NCBI GenBank assembly: GCA_905221215.1
Contig: CAJNCI010000001.1
Coordinates: forward strand, 248,001-312,000
Direction: 5' to 3'
Source: a bacterium
Lineage (GTDB): Bacteria; Bacillota; Bacilli; Lactobacillales; Streptococcaceae
DNA length: 64,000 nucleotides
Each line of letters begins with the position of its first letter. Position 1 is the stretch's first letter. This document shows positions 30,252 through 39,147 of this stretch, piece after piece. The notes under the pieces were generated by a model. It worked only from the letters and a program-made list of their open reading frames with translations. It ran no database searches and was not told where the DNA came from. The translations under genes were made by a program, and so were the position numbers.

Positions 30252-30280
30252 TTGTCAAAATATCAAAAACAATTTATAAT
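30252..30280 (+). promoter_or_regulatory. lepA promoter
   Basis: TTGTCA (30252-30257), a 17-bp spacer, TATAAT (30275-30280), 28 bp before the lepA ATG. Confidence 0.85.
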
Positions 30281-30308
30281 AAATAGATACCCTGAAAGGA
30301 AGAGAATC

Positions 30309-32132
30309 ATGAACTTAGAAGAATTAAAAAAACGACAGGAGAAGATCCGTAACTTCTCTATTATCGCCCATATTGACCACGGGAAATCGACTCTAGCAGA
30401 CCGCATTTTGGAAAAGACAGAGACGGTTTCCAGTCGTGAAATGCAGGCTCAGCTTTTGGATAGCATGGATTTAGAGCGAGAACGTGGGATTACCATTAAA
30501 CTCAATGCCATCGAGCTCAATTATACTGCTAAAGATGGGGAAACTTATATTTTCCACTTAATCGACACGCCAGGACACGTTGACTTTACTTATGAAGTTT
30601 CGCGTTCGCTAGCTGCCTGTGAGGGTGCTATTTTGGTGGTCGATGCCGCTCAAGGTATTGAGGCTCAAACACTTGCCAACGTTTATCTAGCCTTGGACAA
30701 TGATTTGGAAATCATGCCAGTCATTAATAAAATTGACCTGCCAGCAGCGGATCCAGAGCGCGTGCGTACAGAAATTGAAGATGTCATTGGTTTGGATGCC
30801 AGCGAAGCAGTCTTAGCCTCAGCCAAAGCTGGTATTGGTATCGAAGAAATTCTCGAGCAAATCGTAGAGAAAGTTCCCGCACCAACGGGCGATGTGACGG
30901 CGCCACTCAAAGCCCTGATTTTTGACTCTGTTTACGATGCTTACCGTGGGGTTATCCTCCAAGTTCGTGTTATGGACGGAGTTGTTAAACCTGGCGATAA
31001 GATTCAGCTCATGAGCAATGGCAAGACCTTTGATGTTACCGAAGTCGGAATTTTTACACCCAAAGCAGTTGGTCGTGATTTCCTTGCGACTGGTGACGTT
31101 GGTTATATTGCGGCTTCTATCAAGACGGTTCAGGACACTCGTGTCGGGGATACCGTTACCTTGGCAACCAATCCTGCGGCAGAGCCCTTACATGGCTACA
31201 AGCAGATGAATCCGATGGTCTTTGCGGGTCTCTACCCAATCGAGTCAAACAAGTACAATGATCTTCGTGAAGCCCTTGAAAAATTGCAACTAAATGATGC
31301 CAGCTTGCAGTTTGAACCAGAAACATCTCAGGCGCTTGGTTTTGGTTTCCGTTGTGGGTTCCTTGGACTTCTTCATATGGATGTTATCCAAGAACGTTTA
31401 GAGCGTGAGTTCAACATTGACCTCATCATGACAGCGCCGTCTGTTATCTATAAGGTTAATATGACTGACGGTGAATCAATGGATGTCTCTAACCCATCTG
31501 AGTTTCCAGACCCAACCAAGATTGCGACCATTGAAGAGCCTTATGTTAAAGCTCAAATTATGGTACCGCAGGAGTTTGTCGGGGCAGTAATGGAATTAGC
31601 TCAGCGCAAGCGTGGGGACTTTGTGACTATGGACTATATTGATGATAACCGTGTCAATGTTATCTATCAAATTCCTCTTGCTGAAATCGTCTTTGACTTC
31701 TTTGATAAACTTAAGTCTTCGACACGTGGTTATGCAAGCTTTGACTACGAATTGTCAGAGTACCGCCCATCTAAGCTAGTCAAAATGGATATCCTTCTCA
31801 ATGGAGACAAGGTGGATGCCCTCAGCTTTATCGTTCACAAGGATTTTGCTTACGAACGTGGGAAACTCATCGTTGATAAGCTCAAGAAAATCATCCCTCG
31901 TCAACAATTTGAGGTGCCGATTCAAGCAGCAATTGGACACAAGATTGTGGCTCGTACGGATATCAAGGCTCTTCGTAAGAACGTACTTGCCAAGTGTTAC
32001 GGTGGTGACGTTTCTCGTAAACGTAAACTCCTTGAAAAACAAAAAGCTGGTAAGAAACGTATGAAAGCTATCGGATCAGTAGAAGTTCCACAAGAAGCCT
32101 TCCTCAGCGTCTTGAGTATGGATGAAGAATAA
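30309..32132 (+). CDS. lepA: Elongation factor 4 (LepA)
   Basis: 607 aa. A translational GTPase that acts on stalled or assembling ribosomes. P loop AHIDHGKST, switch motif [17 protein letters not shown] and NKIDLP are present, with the LepA-specific C-terminal domain ([22 protein letters not shown]). The frame is open from 30246, but ATG 30309 follows GAAAGGAAGAG and the promoter above, and gives the family N-terminus [10 protein letters not shown]. Confidence 0.97.
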   Translation: MNLEELKKRQEKIRNFSIIAHIDHGKSTLADRILEKTETVSSREMQAQLLDSMDLERERGITIKLNAIELNYTAKDGETYIFHLIDTPGHVDFTYEVSRSLAACEGAILVVDAAQGIEAQTLANVYLALDNDLEIMPVINKIDLPAADPERVRTEIEDVIGLDASEAVLASAKAGIGIEEILEQIVEKVPAPTGDVTAPLKALIFDSVYDAYRGVILQVRVMDGVVKPGDKIQLMSNGKTFDVTEVGIFTPKAVGRDFLATGDVGYIAASIKTVQDTRVGDTVTLATNPAAEPLHGYKQMNPMVFAGLYPIESNKYNDLREALEKLQLNDASLQFEPETSQALGFGFRCGFLGLLHMDVIQERLEREFNIDLIMTAPSVIYKVNMTDGESMDVSNPSEFPDPTKIATIEEPYVKAQIMVPQEFVGAVMELAQRKRGDFVTMDYIDDNRVNVIYQIPLAEIVFDFFDKLKSSTRGYASFDYELSEYRPSKLVKMDILLNGDKVDALSFIVHKDFAYERGKLIVDKLKKIIPRQQFEVPIQAAIGHKIVARTDIKALRKNVLAKCYGGDVSRKRKLLEKQKAGKKRMKAIGSVEVPQEAFLSVLSMDEE

Positions 32133-32186
32133 GTTATCAGAATTGTTTTTCTTGTTAATAGGAAATTTATATAAGAATCAATAGTG

Positions 32187-32213
32187 AAGCAGGCTTAAAT
32201 GGTCTGCTTTTTT
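32187..32213 (+). terminator. lepA terminator
   Basis: AAGCAGGC paired with GGTCTGCTT (one wobble) followed by six Ts. Confidence 0.85.
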
Positions 32214-32243
32214 AGTTTCTAGAACAGAAAAAATGTTTGAAGT

Positions 32244-32276
32244 GTTTGTTTATATGTTTGTTTTTACGCAACAAAC
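32244..32276 (+). promoter_or_regulatory. Candidate LacR-type operator upstream of the galactose PTS
   Basis: Two direct GTTTGT words (32244-32249, 32256-32261) and an inverted ACAAAC (32271-32276). The same half-sites form inverted repeats at the lacA promoter. DeoR-family sugar repressors of streptococci use TGTTTGT-like words, so LacR is the likely ligand. Confidence 0.5.
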
Positions 32277-32327
32277 TGCAAAAACAACAAAAATATAAAA
32301 AAAGAGACAAAAAACAACAGAAAAATA

Positions 32328-32356
32328 TTGACAACGATTTCATATAGTGTTATACT
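32328..32356 (+). promoter_or_regulatory. Promoter of the galactose PTS genes, overlapped by a cre site
   Basis: TTGACA (32328-32333), 17-bp spacer ending TGT, TATACT (32351-32356). The minus strand of 32329-32343 reads ATGAAATCGTTGTCA, which fits the CcpA consensus WTGNAANCGNWNNCW at every defined position. The site lies on the -35 and the spacer, so CcpA binding would repress. Confidence 0.85.
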
Positions 32357-32392
32357 TATGGCATAAAGTTAATGGAAAGAAGGGAAAACCTT

Positions 32393-32869
32393 ATGGGATT
32401 AGATCATTTCTTTGACAAAAACCTTGTGTTTTGCTTAGAAGCGGATAATCAAGAACATCTCTTTGATCAGGTTGCAACTTTATTGGAAGAACGAGAAATC
32501 GTGACTCCAACCTATCGTGAAGCCTTGATCACGCGTGAAAAGTCATTTCCAACTGGCTTAGATATGGAATTTTTGGGTAAGGATTTGCCGAATGTGGCTA
32601 TTCCTCATACAGATATTGTTCATAATCTAGCTGAAAAAGTTGTGGTCGTTCGATTAGATAAACCAGTGACTTTCCACAATATGATTGCACCAGATAAGGA
32701 AGTAGAAGTATCCCTGCTCTTCTTTATCATTAATAACTCAAGTTCAAGTCAAACTAATATTCTTGCTCAGTTGATGGACTTCTTTACTGGAAATGGTCAT
32801 CTTGAAGACCTATCAAAAATTTCTGAACCAGAAGCCCTCTATGCTTATATCGCTGAAGCAATCGCTTAA
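32393..32869 (+). CDS. PTS system galactitol/galactose-type EIIA component
   Basis: 158 aa. A fructose/mannitol-fold EIIA that takes phosphate from HPr. The phosphorylated histidine is His72 in NVAIPHTDIVH. ATG 32393 follows AGAAGGG; an upstream in-frame ATG at 32372 lacks a ribosome site. First gene of a IIA-IIB-IIC set at the head of the lac island. This arrangement matches the galactose PTS described beside lac genes in other oral streptococci, so galactose is more likely than galactitol; no galactitol dehydrogenase is present. Confidence 0.88.
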   Translation: MGLDHFFDKNLVFCLEADNQEHLFDQVATLLEEREIVTPTYREALITREKSFPTGLDMEFLGKDLPNVAIPHTDIVHNLAEKVVVVRLDKPVTFHNMIAPDKEVEVSLLFFIINNSSSSQTNILAQLMDFFTGNGHLEDLSKISEPEALYAYIAEAIA

Positions 32870-32907
32870 TCTTGTCTATTAAAAATATTAAATCGGAGGA
32901 AATCCAT

Positions 32908-33213
32908 ATGATTAAAATTCTTGCCGCCTGCGGTGCAGGTGTTAACTCAAGCCACCAAATTAAAAGTGCTCTTGAAGAAGAACTTTCAAACCGTGGTTAC
33001 GATGTTCACTGTGATGCAGTTATGGTAAAAGACGTTAACGAAGACCTTATCAAAGGTTATGACATCTTCACACCAATTGCTGCGACAGACCTTGGATTTG
33101 ACCCAGGTATTCCAGTTATCGAAGCTGGACCAATCTTATTCCGTATCCCAGCTATGAGTGCTCCAGTATTTGACAATATTGAAGCAGCTATCAAAGAACA
33201 CGGATTAAGCTAA
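32908..33213 (+). CDS. PTS system galactitol/galactose-type EIIB component
   Basis: 101 aa. The phospho-acceptor cysteine is Cys8 in ILAACGAGVNSSH, the loop pattern of GatB-type IIB proteins. GGAGG ribosome site before ATG 32908; the longer open frame from 32872 lacks one. Passes phosphate from EIIA to the sugar in the IIC channel. Confidence 0.88.
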   Translation: MIKILAACGAGVNSSHQIKSALEEELSNRGYDVHCDAVMVKDVNEDLIKGYDIFTPIAATDLGFDPGIPVIEAGPILFRIPAMSAPVFDNIEAAIKEHGLS

Positions 33214-33260
33214 TTTTAATTTGTTAACATTCATATAACATAAAAAAGGGAGGAACTGTT

Positions 33261-34736
33261 ATGGATGCAATCTTTGACCTAATCAAAAAGGTCTTTACAC
33301 CCGTCTTAGATATGGGTGGTCCTGTCATCATGTTGATCATTTTGACAATATTGGCTCTACTTTTTGGAGTGAAATTCTCCAAAGCACTTGAAGGTGGTAT
33401 CAAACTTGCCATCGCTCTTACTGGTATCGGTGCTATCATCGGTATGCTAAACACTGCTTTCTCAGCGTCGCTTGCAAAATTCGTTGAAAATACTGGTATT
33501 CAATTGAGTATTACCGACGTTGGTTGGGCACCACTTGCTACAATCACTTGGGGTTCTGCTTGGACACTTTACTTCTTGCTCATTATGTTGATTGTCAACA
33601 TAGTGATGCTTGCTATGAAGAAAACAGATACACTTGACGTCGATATCTTCGATATCTGGCACTTGTCTATCACAGGTCTTTTGATTAAATGGTATGCAGA
33701 CAATAACGGTGTGAGCCAAGGGGTTTCACTCTTGATTGCTACAGCAGCTATCGTCCTTGTTGGTGTGTTGAAGATTATCAACTCTGACTTGATGAAACCT
33801 ACATTTGATGACCTTCTTAATGCACCAAGTTCATCACCAATGACTTCAACTCACATGAACTACATGATGAACCCAGTTATCATGGTTTTGGATAAGATTT
33901 TTGAAAAATTCTTCCCAGGTCTTGATAAATATGACTTTGATGCTGCTAAATTGAACAAGAAAATCGGTTTCTGGGGATCTAAATTCTTCATCGGTTTCAT
34001 CCTTGGTATCGTTATCGGTATTATGGGAACTCCACATCCAATTGAAGGTGTTGTCGATGCAGATAAATGGCGTCTAGTTATCAAAGGTTGGTTGTCTCTT
34101 GGTTTGACTGCCGGTGTATCTTTGGAACTCTTCTCACTTATCGGTTCATGGTTCATCGCCGCTGTAGAACCTCTTTCACAAGGTATTACAAACGTTGCTA
34201 CTAAACGTCTTCAAGGACGTAAATTCAATATCGGTCTTGACTGGCCATTCATCGCTGGTCGTGCTGAAATCTGGGCTTGTGCCAACGTACTTGCACCAAT
34301 CATGTTGATTGAAGCAGTGCTTCTTTCAAAAGTCGGAAATGGTATCTTGCCACTTGCCGGTATCATCGCTATGGGTGTTACACCAGCTCTCTTGGTGGTA
34401 ACACGTGGTAAATTGCTCCGTATGATTATCTTCGGAACACTATTGTTGCCACTCTTCCTTCTTTCAGGTACACTTATCGCACCATTTGCAACAGAACTTG
34501 CTAAAGGTGTAGGTGCCTTCCCAGCAGGGGTGAGCGAAACTCAATTGATCACTCACTCAACTCTTGAAGGACCAATCGAAAAACTTCTTGGTTGGACAAT
34601 TGGTAACACTACAACAGGTGATATCAAAGCAATCCTTGGTGCTGTAGTCTTCCTTGTATTCTATATCGGTATCTTTGCTTGGTACAGAAAACAAATGATC
34701 AAACGTAACGAAGAGTACGCAGCGAAAGCAAAATAA
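33261..34736 (+). CDS. PTS system galactitol/galactose-type EIIC membrane component
   Basis: 491 aa, about ten to twelve membrane helices, of the GatC family (ITDVGWAPLATITWGS; the GLDWPFIAGRAEIWACANV region). Imports the hexose as its 6-phosphate. AAAGGGAGG precedes the ATG. Very optimal codons, indicating strong expression. A terminator-like hairpin 30 bp downstream may set a step-down before lacX. Substrate inferred from context (lacABCD consume galactose-6-phosphate). Confidence 0.9.
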   Translation: MDAIFDLIKKVFTPVLDMGGPVIMLIILTILALLFGVKFSKALEGGIKLAIALTGIGAIIGMLNTAFSASLAKFVENTGIQLSITDVGWAPLATITWGSAWTLYFLLIMLIVNIVMLAMKKTDTLDVDIFDIWHLSITGLLIKWYADNNGVSQGVSLLIATAAIVLVGVLKIINSDLMKPTFDDLLNAPSSSPMTSTHMNYMMNPVIMVLDKIFEKFFPGLDKYDFDAAKLNKKIGFWGSKFFIGFILGIVIGIMGTPHPIEGVVDADKWRLVIKGWLSLGLTAGVSLELFSLIGSWFIAAVEPLSQGITNVATKRLQGRKFNIGLDWPFIAGRAEIWACANVLAPIMLIEAVLLSKVGNGILPLAGIIAMGVTPALLVVTRGKLLRMIIFGTLLLPLFLLSGTLIAPFATELAKGVGAFPAGVSETQLITHSTLEGPIEKLLGWTIGNTTTGDIKAILGAVVFLVFYIGIFAWYRKQMIKRNEEYAAKAK

Positions 34737-34766
34737 TGCGCTCCTATAAAATGTAAATTGTTAAAG

Positions 34767-34808
34767 CTAGGTTGTCGACATCCATTAGGAGTGACAGCCT
34801 AGTTTTTT
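34767..34808 (+). terminator. Intercistronic terminator after the galactose PTS genes
   Basis: 10-bp stem (34767-34776 with 34793-34802, one wobble) followed by six Ts. Probably partial, since no promoter is evident before lacX. Confidence 0.8.
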
Positions 34809-34836
34809 ATAAACTATCAAGAAATCGGAGAAAATA

Positions 34837-35733
34837 ATGGTAATTGAATTAAAATCAGAACAATTAAGTGTTCAATTTAACAGTTTTGGTGGGGCTCTGT
34901 CTTCTATAAAAGATGCTGAAGGACTTGAGTATTTGTGGCAAGGGGATGCTACTTATTGGAGTGGACAAGCTCCTGTTCTCTTTCCCATTTGTGGTTCATT
35001 GAGAGATGATACAGCTTTCTATATAGATGAGAAAGGGCAAGAAAGAAAAGGAAAGATTCCTCGTCATGGTCTGGTTCGTAAGAAAGTATTTGAATTAGTT
35101 GAACAAACGGAAAACAGTGTAACTTTTGCAATTGAAGACGATGAGAATAGCTATCAGAACTACCCTTATCATTTCCGCTTAGAAATCACTTATATCCTTA
35201 CTGGAAAGACAGTACGGACTAAATACAAGATTTTCAATAAAGAAGCTAGCAAGGTCATGCCTTACTTTATTGGTGGACATCCAGGCTTTAATTGTCCTCT
35301 ACTTGATGATGAAGTCTATGAAGATTATTATCTAGAGTTTGAGAAAGAAGAGACTTGCTCTGTTCCACGTCCTTTCCCAGAAACAGGTATGTTGGATTTC
35401 CAAGATAGAAGTCCATGGCTAGACGGTCAAAAAGAAGTAGACCTCAGCTATGATTTGTTTAGCACAGATGCAGTTACCTTAGATGAATTACAATCTAGAA
35501 CAATTGCCCTTCGTTCTCGTAAACATGATAAAGGGTTGAAAGTACACTTTGCAGAGTTTCCAAATCTTATTATCTGGTCAACTTTGAATAAAGGTCCTTT
35601 CATTGCTTTTGAACCATGGTCAGGCTTGTCAACATCTCTTGAAGAAGGAGATCATCTAGAAGATAAGAAGAATGTTCGTCTCCTAGAACCTGGTCAAGTG
35701 GATCAAACTGGTTTTGATATCGAAATCTTTTAG
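34837..35733 (+). CDS. lacX: Aldose 1-epimerase family protein, LacX type
   Basis: 298 aa, galactose-mutarotase-like beta-sandwich. The family pattern includes LFPICGSLRDD, KIPRHGLVRKK and PYFIGGHPGFNCPL; the last resembles the mutarotase H-x-x-x-N catalytic region. Length equals lactococcal LacX, the last gene of the Lactococcus lac operon. Likely interconverts galactose or galactose-phosphate anomers for the pathway; activity not proven. AAATCGGAG precedes the ATG. It lies between the PTS genes and the lacA promoter. Confidence 0.8.
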   Translation: MVIELKSEQLSVQFNSFGGALSSIKDAEGLEYLWQGDATYWSGQAPVLFPICGSLRDDTAFYIDEKGQERKGKIPRHGLVRKKVFELVEQTENSVTFAIEDDENSYQNYPYHFRLEITYILTGKTVRTKYKIFNKEASKVMPYFIGGHPGFNCPLLDDEVYEDYYLEFEKEETCSVPRPFPETGMLDFQDRSPWLDGQKEVDLSYDLFSTDAVTLDELQSRTIALRSRKHDKGLKVHFAEFPNLIIWSTLNKGPFIAFEPWSGLSTSLEEGDHLEDKKNVRLLEPGQVDQTGFDIEIF

Positions 35734-35763
35734 ATAAAAAACCACAAAAACAAACATTAACTG

Positions 35764-35792
35764 TTGACTTTTTTCAAAAATAGGAGTATATT
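35764..35792 (+). promoter_or_regulatory. lacABCD promoter
   Basis: TTGACT (35764-35769), 17-bp spacer, TATATT (35787-35792). Followed at once by two operator-like inverted repeats. Confidence 0.85.
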
Positions 35793-35794
35793 AT

Positions 35795-35827
35795 GTTTGT
35801 AAGCAACAAACGATGTTTGTAACAAAC
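35795..35827 (+). promoter_or_regulatory. Tandem LacR-type operators over the lacA transcription start
   Basis: Two perfect inverted repeats: GTTTGT-N5-ACAAAC (35795-35811) and GTTTGT-N1-ACAAAC (35815-35827). They lie 3 bp downstream of the -10, where a bound repressor would block transcription. LacR, encoded at the other end of the island, is the obvious candidate. Confidence 0.7.
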
Positions 35828-36019
35828 AAATAATCACTTGTTATATTCTCTTTAGTGGAGAAGGATTATCTCTAGGAAACTGGTTTCCTAAACTTGAATA
35901 AGGTGTCATTCATCTCATTCAATCCAATTTGTCAATAAACTGCTAGAAAACTTCTTGTAGGTAAACTACTAACTATAAAAGTTTTTACTAGCCAAGAAAA
36001 ATAAAAAGGAGTATACAAT
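35828..36019 (+). other. Long lacA leader
   Basis: About 190 nt of untranslated leader between the operators and lacA. It holds a small hairpin (AGGAAAC TG GTTTCCT, about 35873-35888) but no T-tract terminator, RAT-like site or ORF. It ends with AAAAAGGAG before the lacA ATG. Confidence 0.5.
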
Positions 36020-36445
36020 ATGTCTATTGTTATCGGTGCAGATGCTGCAGGTTTGAGATTGAAAGAAGTTGTGAAAGACTTCTTGGAAAAAGAAAACTTC
36101 CACGTTGTGGATGTTACAGCTGAAGGTCAAGACTTTGTTGATGTGACTCTTGCTGTTGCTGCAGAAGTAAACAAAGAAGAACAAAACCTTGGTATCGTGA
36201 TTGATGCTTATGGTGCTGGTCCTTTCATGGTTGCAACAAAAATCAAAGGAATGGTTGCTGCAGAAGTTTCTGACGAACGTTCAGCTTATATGACTCGTGG
36301 CCACAACAACTCACGTATGATCACTATGGGTGCACAACTTGTCGGTGATGAATTGGCTAAAAACATTGCTAAAGGATTTGTTAATGGTAAATACGATGGT
36401 GGACGTCACCAAATTCGTGTCGACATGTTGAACAAAATGTGCTAA
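36020..36445 (+). CDS. lacA: Galactose-6-phosphate isomerase subunit LacA
   Basis: 141 aa, RpiB/LacAB fold. With LacB it forms the heteromeric enzyme converting galactose-6-phosphate to tagatose-6-phosphate. N-terminus [16 protein letters not shown]; the RGHNNSRMI motif is present. The catalytic Cys of RpiB-type enzymes is absent here (IDAYGAG where LacB has VCICGTG), as expected for the LacA subunit. First gene of lacABCD, 30 bp before lacB. Confidence 0.95.
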   Translation: MSIVIGADAAGLRLKEVVKDFLEKENFHVVDVTAEGQDFVDVTLAVAAEVNKEEQNLGIVIDAYGAGPFMVATKIKGMVAAEVSDERSAYMTRGHNNSRMITMGAQLVGDELAKNIAKGFVNGKYDGGRHQIRVDMLNKMC

Positions 36446-36475
36446 TTAGATTACAGTAAGAAAGGTAAGTTAAAA

Positions 36476-36991
36476 ATGAGAATTGCAATTGGATGTGACC
36501 ACATCGTAACAGATGAAAAAATAGCGGTTTCAGAATTTTTGAAATCAAAAGGATATGAAGTCATTGACTTTGGTACATATGACCATACACGTACTCACTA
36601 CCCAATCTTTGGTAAAAAAGTAGGGGAAGCTGTAACTAGCGGTCAAGCTGATCTTGGGGTATGTATCTGTGGTACTGGTGTTGGTATCAACAACGCTGTA
36701 AATAAAGTTCCAGGTGTCCGTTCTGCCTTAGTTCGTGATATGACAACAGCCCTTTATGCTAAAGAACAATTGAACGCTAACGTTATCGGTTTTGGTGGTA
36801 AGATTACTGGTGAATTGCTCATGTGCGATATCATCGAAGCTTTCATCCATGCTGAATACAAACCAACTGAAGAAAACAAAAAATTGATTGCGAAAATTGA
36901 ACACGTTGAAAGTCACAATGCTCAACAAACAGACGCAAACTTCTTCACTGAATTCCTTGAAAAATGGGATCGCGGAGAATACCACGACTAA
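36476..36991 (+). CDS. lacB: Galactose-6-phosphate isomerase subunit LacB
   Basis: 171 aa, the usual length. It carries the catalytic cysteine loop [17 protein letters not shown] and the GCDHIV start. It forms the active site with LacA. An AGAAAGG ribosome site precedes ATG; lacC follows 10 bp later with AGAGGTG. Confidence 0.96.
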   Translation: MRIAIGCDHIVTDEKIAVSEFLKSKGYEVIDFGTYDHTRTHYPIFGKKVGEAVTSGQADLGVCICGTGVGINNAVNKVPGVRSALVRDMTTALYAKEQLNANVIGFGGKITGELLMCDIIEAFIHAEYKPTEENKKLIAKIEHVESHNAQQTDANFFTEFLEKWDRGEYHD

Positions 36992-37001
36992 GAGGTGACC
37001 T

Positions 37002-37931
37002 ATGATTTTAACAGTCACAATGAACCCATCCATCGATATTTCCTATCCTTTGGATGAGTTGAAGATTGATACTGTCAATCGTGTGGTGGATGTAACCAAA
37101 ACTGCTGGTGGTAAAGGACTAAACGTTACTCGAGTACTTTCAGAATTCGGTGATTCTGTCCTTGCTACTGGTTTAGTGGGTGGTAAACTTGGTGAGTTTT
37201 TGGTTGAACATATCGATGATAACGTTAAGAAAGATTTCTTCTCTATTCAGGGAGAAACTCGTAACTGTATCGCTATTCTCCACGGAGACAACCAAACAGA
37301 AGTTCTTGAAAAAGGTCCTGTTGTATTGGAACAGGAAGGTCAAGACTTTTTGGAACATTTCAAAAAACTCTTGGAGTCAGTTGAAGTAGTAGCCATCTCA
37401 GGTAGTCTCCCAGCTGGTCTTCCAGTTGATTACTATGCGAGCTTGGTGGAACTTGCCAATCAAGCTGGCAAACCTGTTGTCTTGGACTGCTCTGGTGCAG
37501 CACTTCAGGCGGTTCTTGAATCACCACATAAACCAACAGTCATCAAACCAAATAATGAGGAATTGTCTCAACTTCTAGGAAGAGAAGTTTCTGAGGATTT
37601 GGATGAATTAAAAGAAGTCCTTCAAGAACCATTGTTTGCAGGGATTGAATGGATTATCGTTTCACTTGGTGCTAACGGTGCCTTTGCCAAACATGGGGAC
37701 ACTTTCTACAAGGTGGATATTCCTAGAATCCAGGTAGTCAATCCTGTCGGATCTGGAGACTCTACTGTGGCAGGGATTTCTTCAGGTCTTCTTCATAAAG
37801 AATCGGATGAAGAACTCCTCATCAAGGCAAATGTCCTTGGTATGCTCAATGCTCAAGAAAAAATGACTGGTCATGTCAACATGGCTAACTATCAAGCTCT
37901 ATATAATCAATTAATAGTAAAAGGGGTATAA
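37002..37931 (+). CDS. lacC: Tagatose-6-phosphate kinase
   Basis: 309 aa, PfkB/ribokinase family. Phosphorylates tagatose-6-phosphate to tagatose-1,6-bisphosphate. N-terminal [14 protein letters not shown] and [11 protein letters not shown]; the C-terminal signature [13 protein letters not shown] contains the catalytic Asp. One base separates its stop from the lacD ATG. Confidence 0.96.
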   Translation: MILTVTMNPSIDISYPLDELKIDTVNRVVDVTKTAGGKGLNVTRVLSEFGDSVLATGLVGGKLGEFLVEHIDDNVKKDFFSIQGETRNCIAILHGDNQTEVLEKGPVVLEQEGQDFLEHFKKLLESVEVVAISGSLPAGLPVDYYASLVELANQAGKPVVLDCSGAALQAVLESPHKPTVIKPNNEELSQLLGREVSEDLDELKEVLQEPLFAGIEWIIVSLGANGAFAKHGDTFYKVDIPRIQVVNPVGSGDSTVAGISSGLLHKESDEELLIKANVLGMLNAQEKMTGHVNMANYQALYNQLIVKGV

Positions 37932-37932
37932 A

Positions 37933-38913
37933 ATGGCTTTAACAGAACAAAAACGTGCACGCTTAGAAAAACTTTCTGATGAAAATGGTATCATCTCAGC
38001 TCTTGCTTTTGACCAACGTGGTGCTTTGAAACGCCTTATGGCTCAACACCAAACAGAAGAACCAACTGTGGCTCAAATGGAAGAACTTAAAGTCTTGGTA
38101 GCAGATGAATTGACTAAATACGCTTCATCTATGCTTCTTGACCCTGAATATGGACTTCCAGCGACTAAAGCTCTTGATGAAAAAGCAGGTCTTCTCCTTG
38201 CTTATGAAAAAACAGGTTACGACACAACAAGCACAAAACGCTTGCCAGACTGCTTGGATGTTTGGTCTGCAAAACGTATCAAAGAAGAAGGTGCAGATGC
38301 AGTTAAATTCTTGCTTTATTATGATGTAGATAGCTCAGACGAACTTAACCAAGAAAAACAAGCTTACATCGAACGTATCGGTTCTGAGTGTGTGGCTGAA
38401 GATATCCCATTCTTCCTTGAAATCCTTGCTTACGATGAAAAAATTGCTGACGCAGGTTCTGTAGAATATGCTAAAGTAAAACCACACAAAGTTATTGGTG
38501 CTATGAAAGTCTTCTCAGACCCACGCTTTAACATTGATGTCTTGAAAGTAGAAGTACCTGTTAACATTAAATATGTTGAAGGATTCGCTGAGGGTGAAGT
38601 GGTTTACACACGTGAAGAAGCAGCAGCCTTCTTCAAATCTCAAGATGAAGCAACTAACTTGCCATACATTTACTTGAGTGCTGGTGTATCAGCTAAGCTC
38701 TTCCAAGATACTCTTGTATTTGCTCATGAATCAGGTGCAAACTTTAACGGAGTTCTTTGTGGTCGTGCTACATGGGCTGGATCAGTTGAAGCATACATCA
38801 AAGATGGTGAAACAGCAGCTCGCGAATGGCTACGCACAACTGGTTTTGAAAATATTGACGAACTCAATAAAGTTCTTCAAACAACAGCGACTTCATGGAA
38901 AGAACGCGTGTAA
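37933..38913 (+). CDS. lacD: Tagatose-1,6-bisphosphate aldolase
   Basis: 326 aa, class I. Splits tagatose-1,6-bisphosphate into dihydroxyacetone phosphate and glyceraldehyde-3-phosphate, feeding glycolysis. Motifs: [15 protein letters not shown] at the start, [13 protein letters not shown] and the Schiff-base region with [13 protein letters not shown] (Lys). AAGGGG ribosome site overlapping the lacC end. Last gene before the lacT promoter. LacD paralogues can regulate genes in S. pyogenes; nothing here shows that. Confidence 0.96.
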   Translation: MALTEQKRARLEKLSDENGIISALAFDQRGALKRLMAQHQTEEPTVAQMEELKVLVADELTKYASSMLLDPEYGLPATKALDEKAGLLLAYEKTGYDTTSTKRLPDCLDVWSAKRIKEEGADAVKFLLYYDVDSSDELNQEKQAYIERIGSECVAEDIPFFLEILAYDEKIADAGSVEYAKVKPHKVIGAMKVFSDPRFNIDVLKVEVPVNIKYVEGFAEGEVVYTREEAAAFFKSQDEATNLPYIYLSAGVSAKLFQDTLVFAHESGANFNGVLCGRATWAGSVEAYIKDGETAAREWLRTTGFENIDELNKVLQTTATSWKERV

Positions 38914-38967
38914 GCAAGTCCTCCTGGGTTAGGAACATGAATCTAAAAAAATTTTAAAAAAAGTTTC

Positions 38968-39005
38968 ATGTAAAGGTTTACAAAACAACCTACTTGTGCT
39001 ATACT
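38968..39005 (+). promoter_or_regulatory. lacTFEG promoter with overlapping cre-like site
   Basis: TTTACA (38977-38982), 17-bp spacer ending TGC, TATACT (39000-39005). The near-palindrome ATGTAAAGGTTTACA (38968-38982) fits the cre consensus except G for C at the central CG, and covers the -35. Confidence 0.8.
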
Positions 39006-39026
39006 TAAATCACAAATTAATACAAG

Positions 39027-39060
39027 GTGAGTGTTACTAAGTAATATTAGGCATGATCAC
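39027..39060 (+). promoter_or_regulatory. RAT antiterminator site for LacT
   Basis: GTGAGTGTTACTAAGTAATA then TTAGGCATGATCAC. The lower stem GTGA/TCAC and the TGTTACT...AGGCA core match the ribonucleic antiterminator (RAT) hairpins bound by BglG/LicT/LacT proteins. Its 3' arm (39054-39060) is also the 5' arm of the following terminator, so the two structures exclude each other. Confidence 0.85.
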
Positions 39061-39110
39061 AGGTGAATTAGAAATCGGCTGATTTTCTAGTTCATTTGTG
39101 GTCATTTTTT
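39054..39110 (+). terminator. LacT-controlled leader terminator
   Basis: TGATCAC with GTGGTCA at the base, and GAATTAGAAA with TTTTCTAGTTC in the upper stem, ending in TTTTTT. Located between the lacT promoter and lacT, overlapping the RAT site. Confidence 0.85.
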
Positions 39111-39147
39111 GTACTAATATACCTTTAAGATTTAAAAGGAGGTTGAC

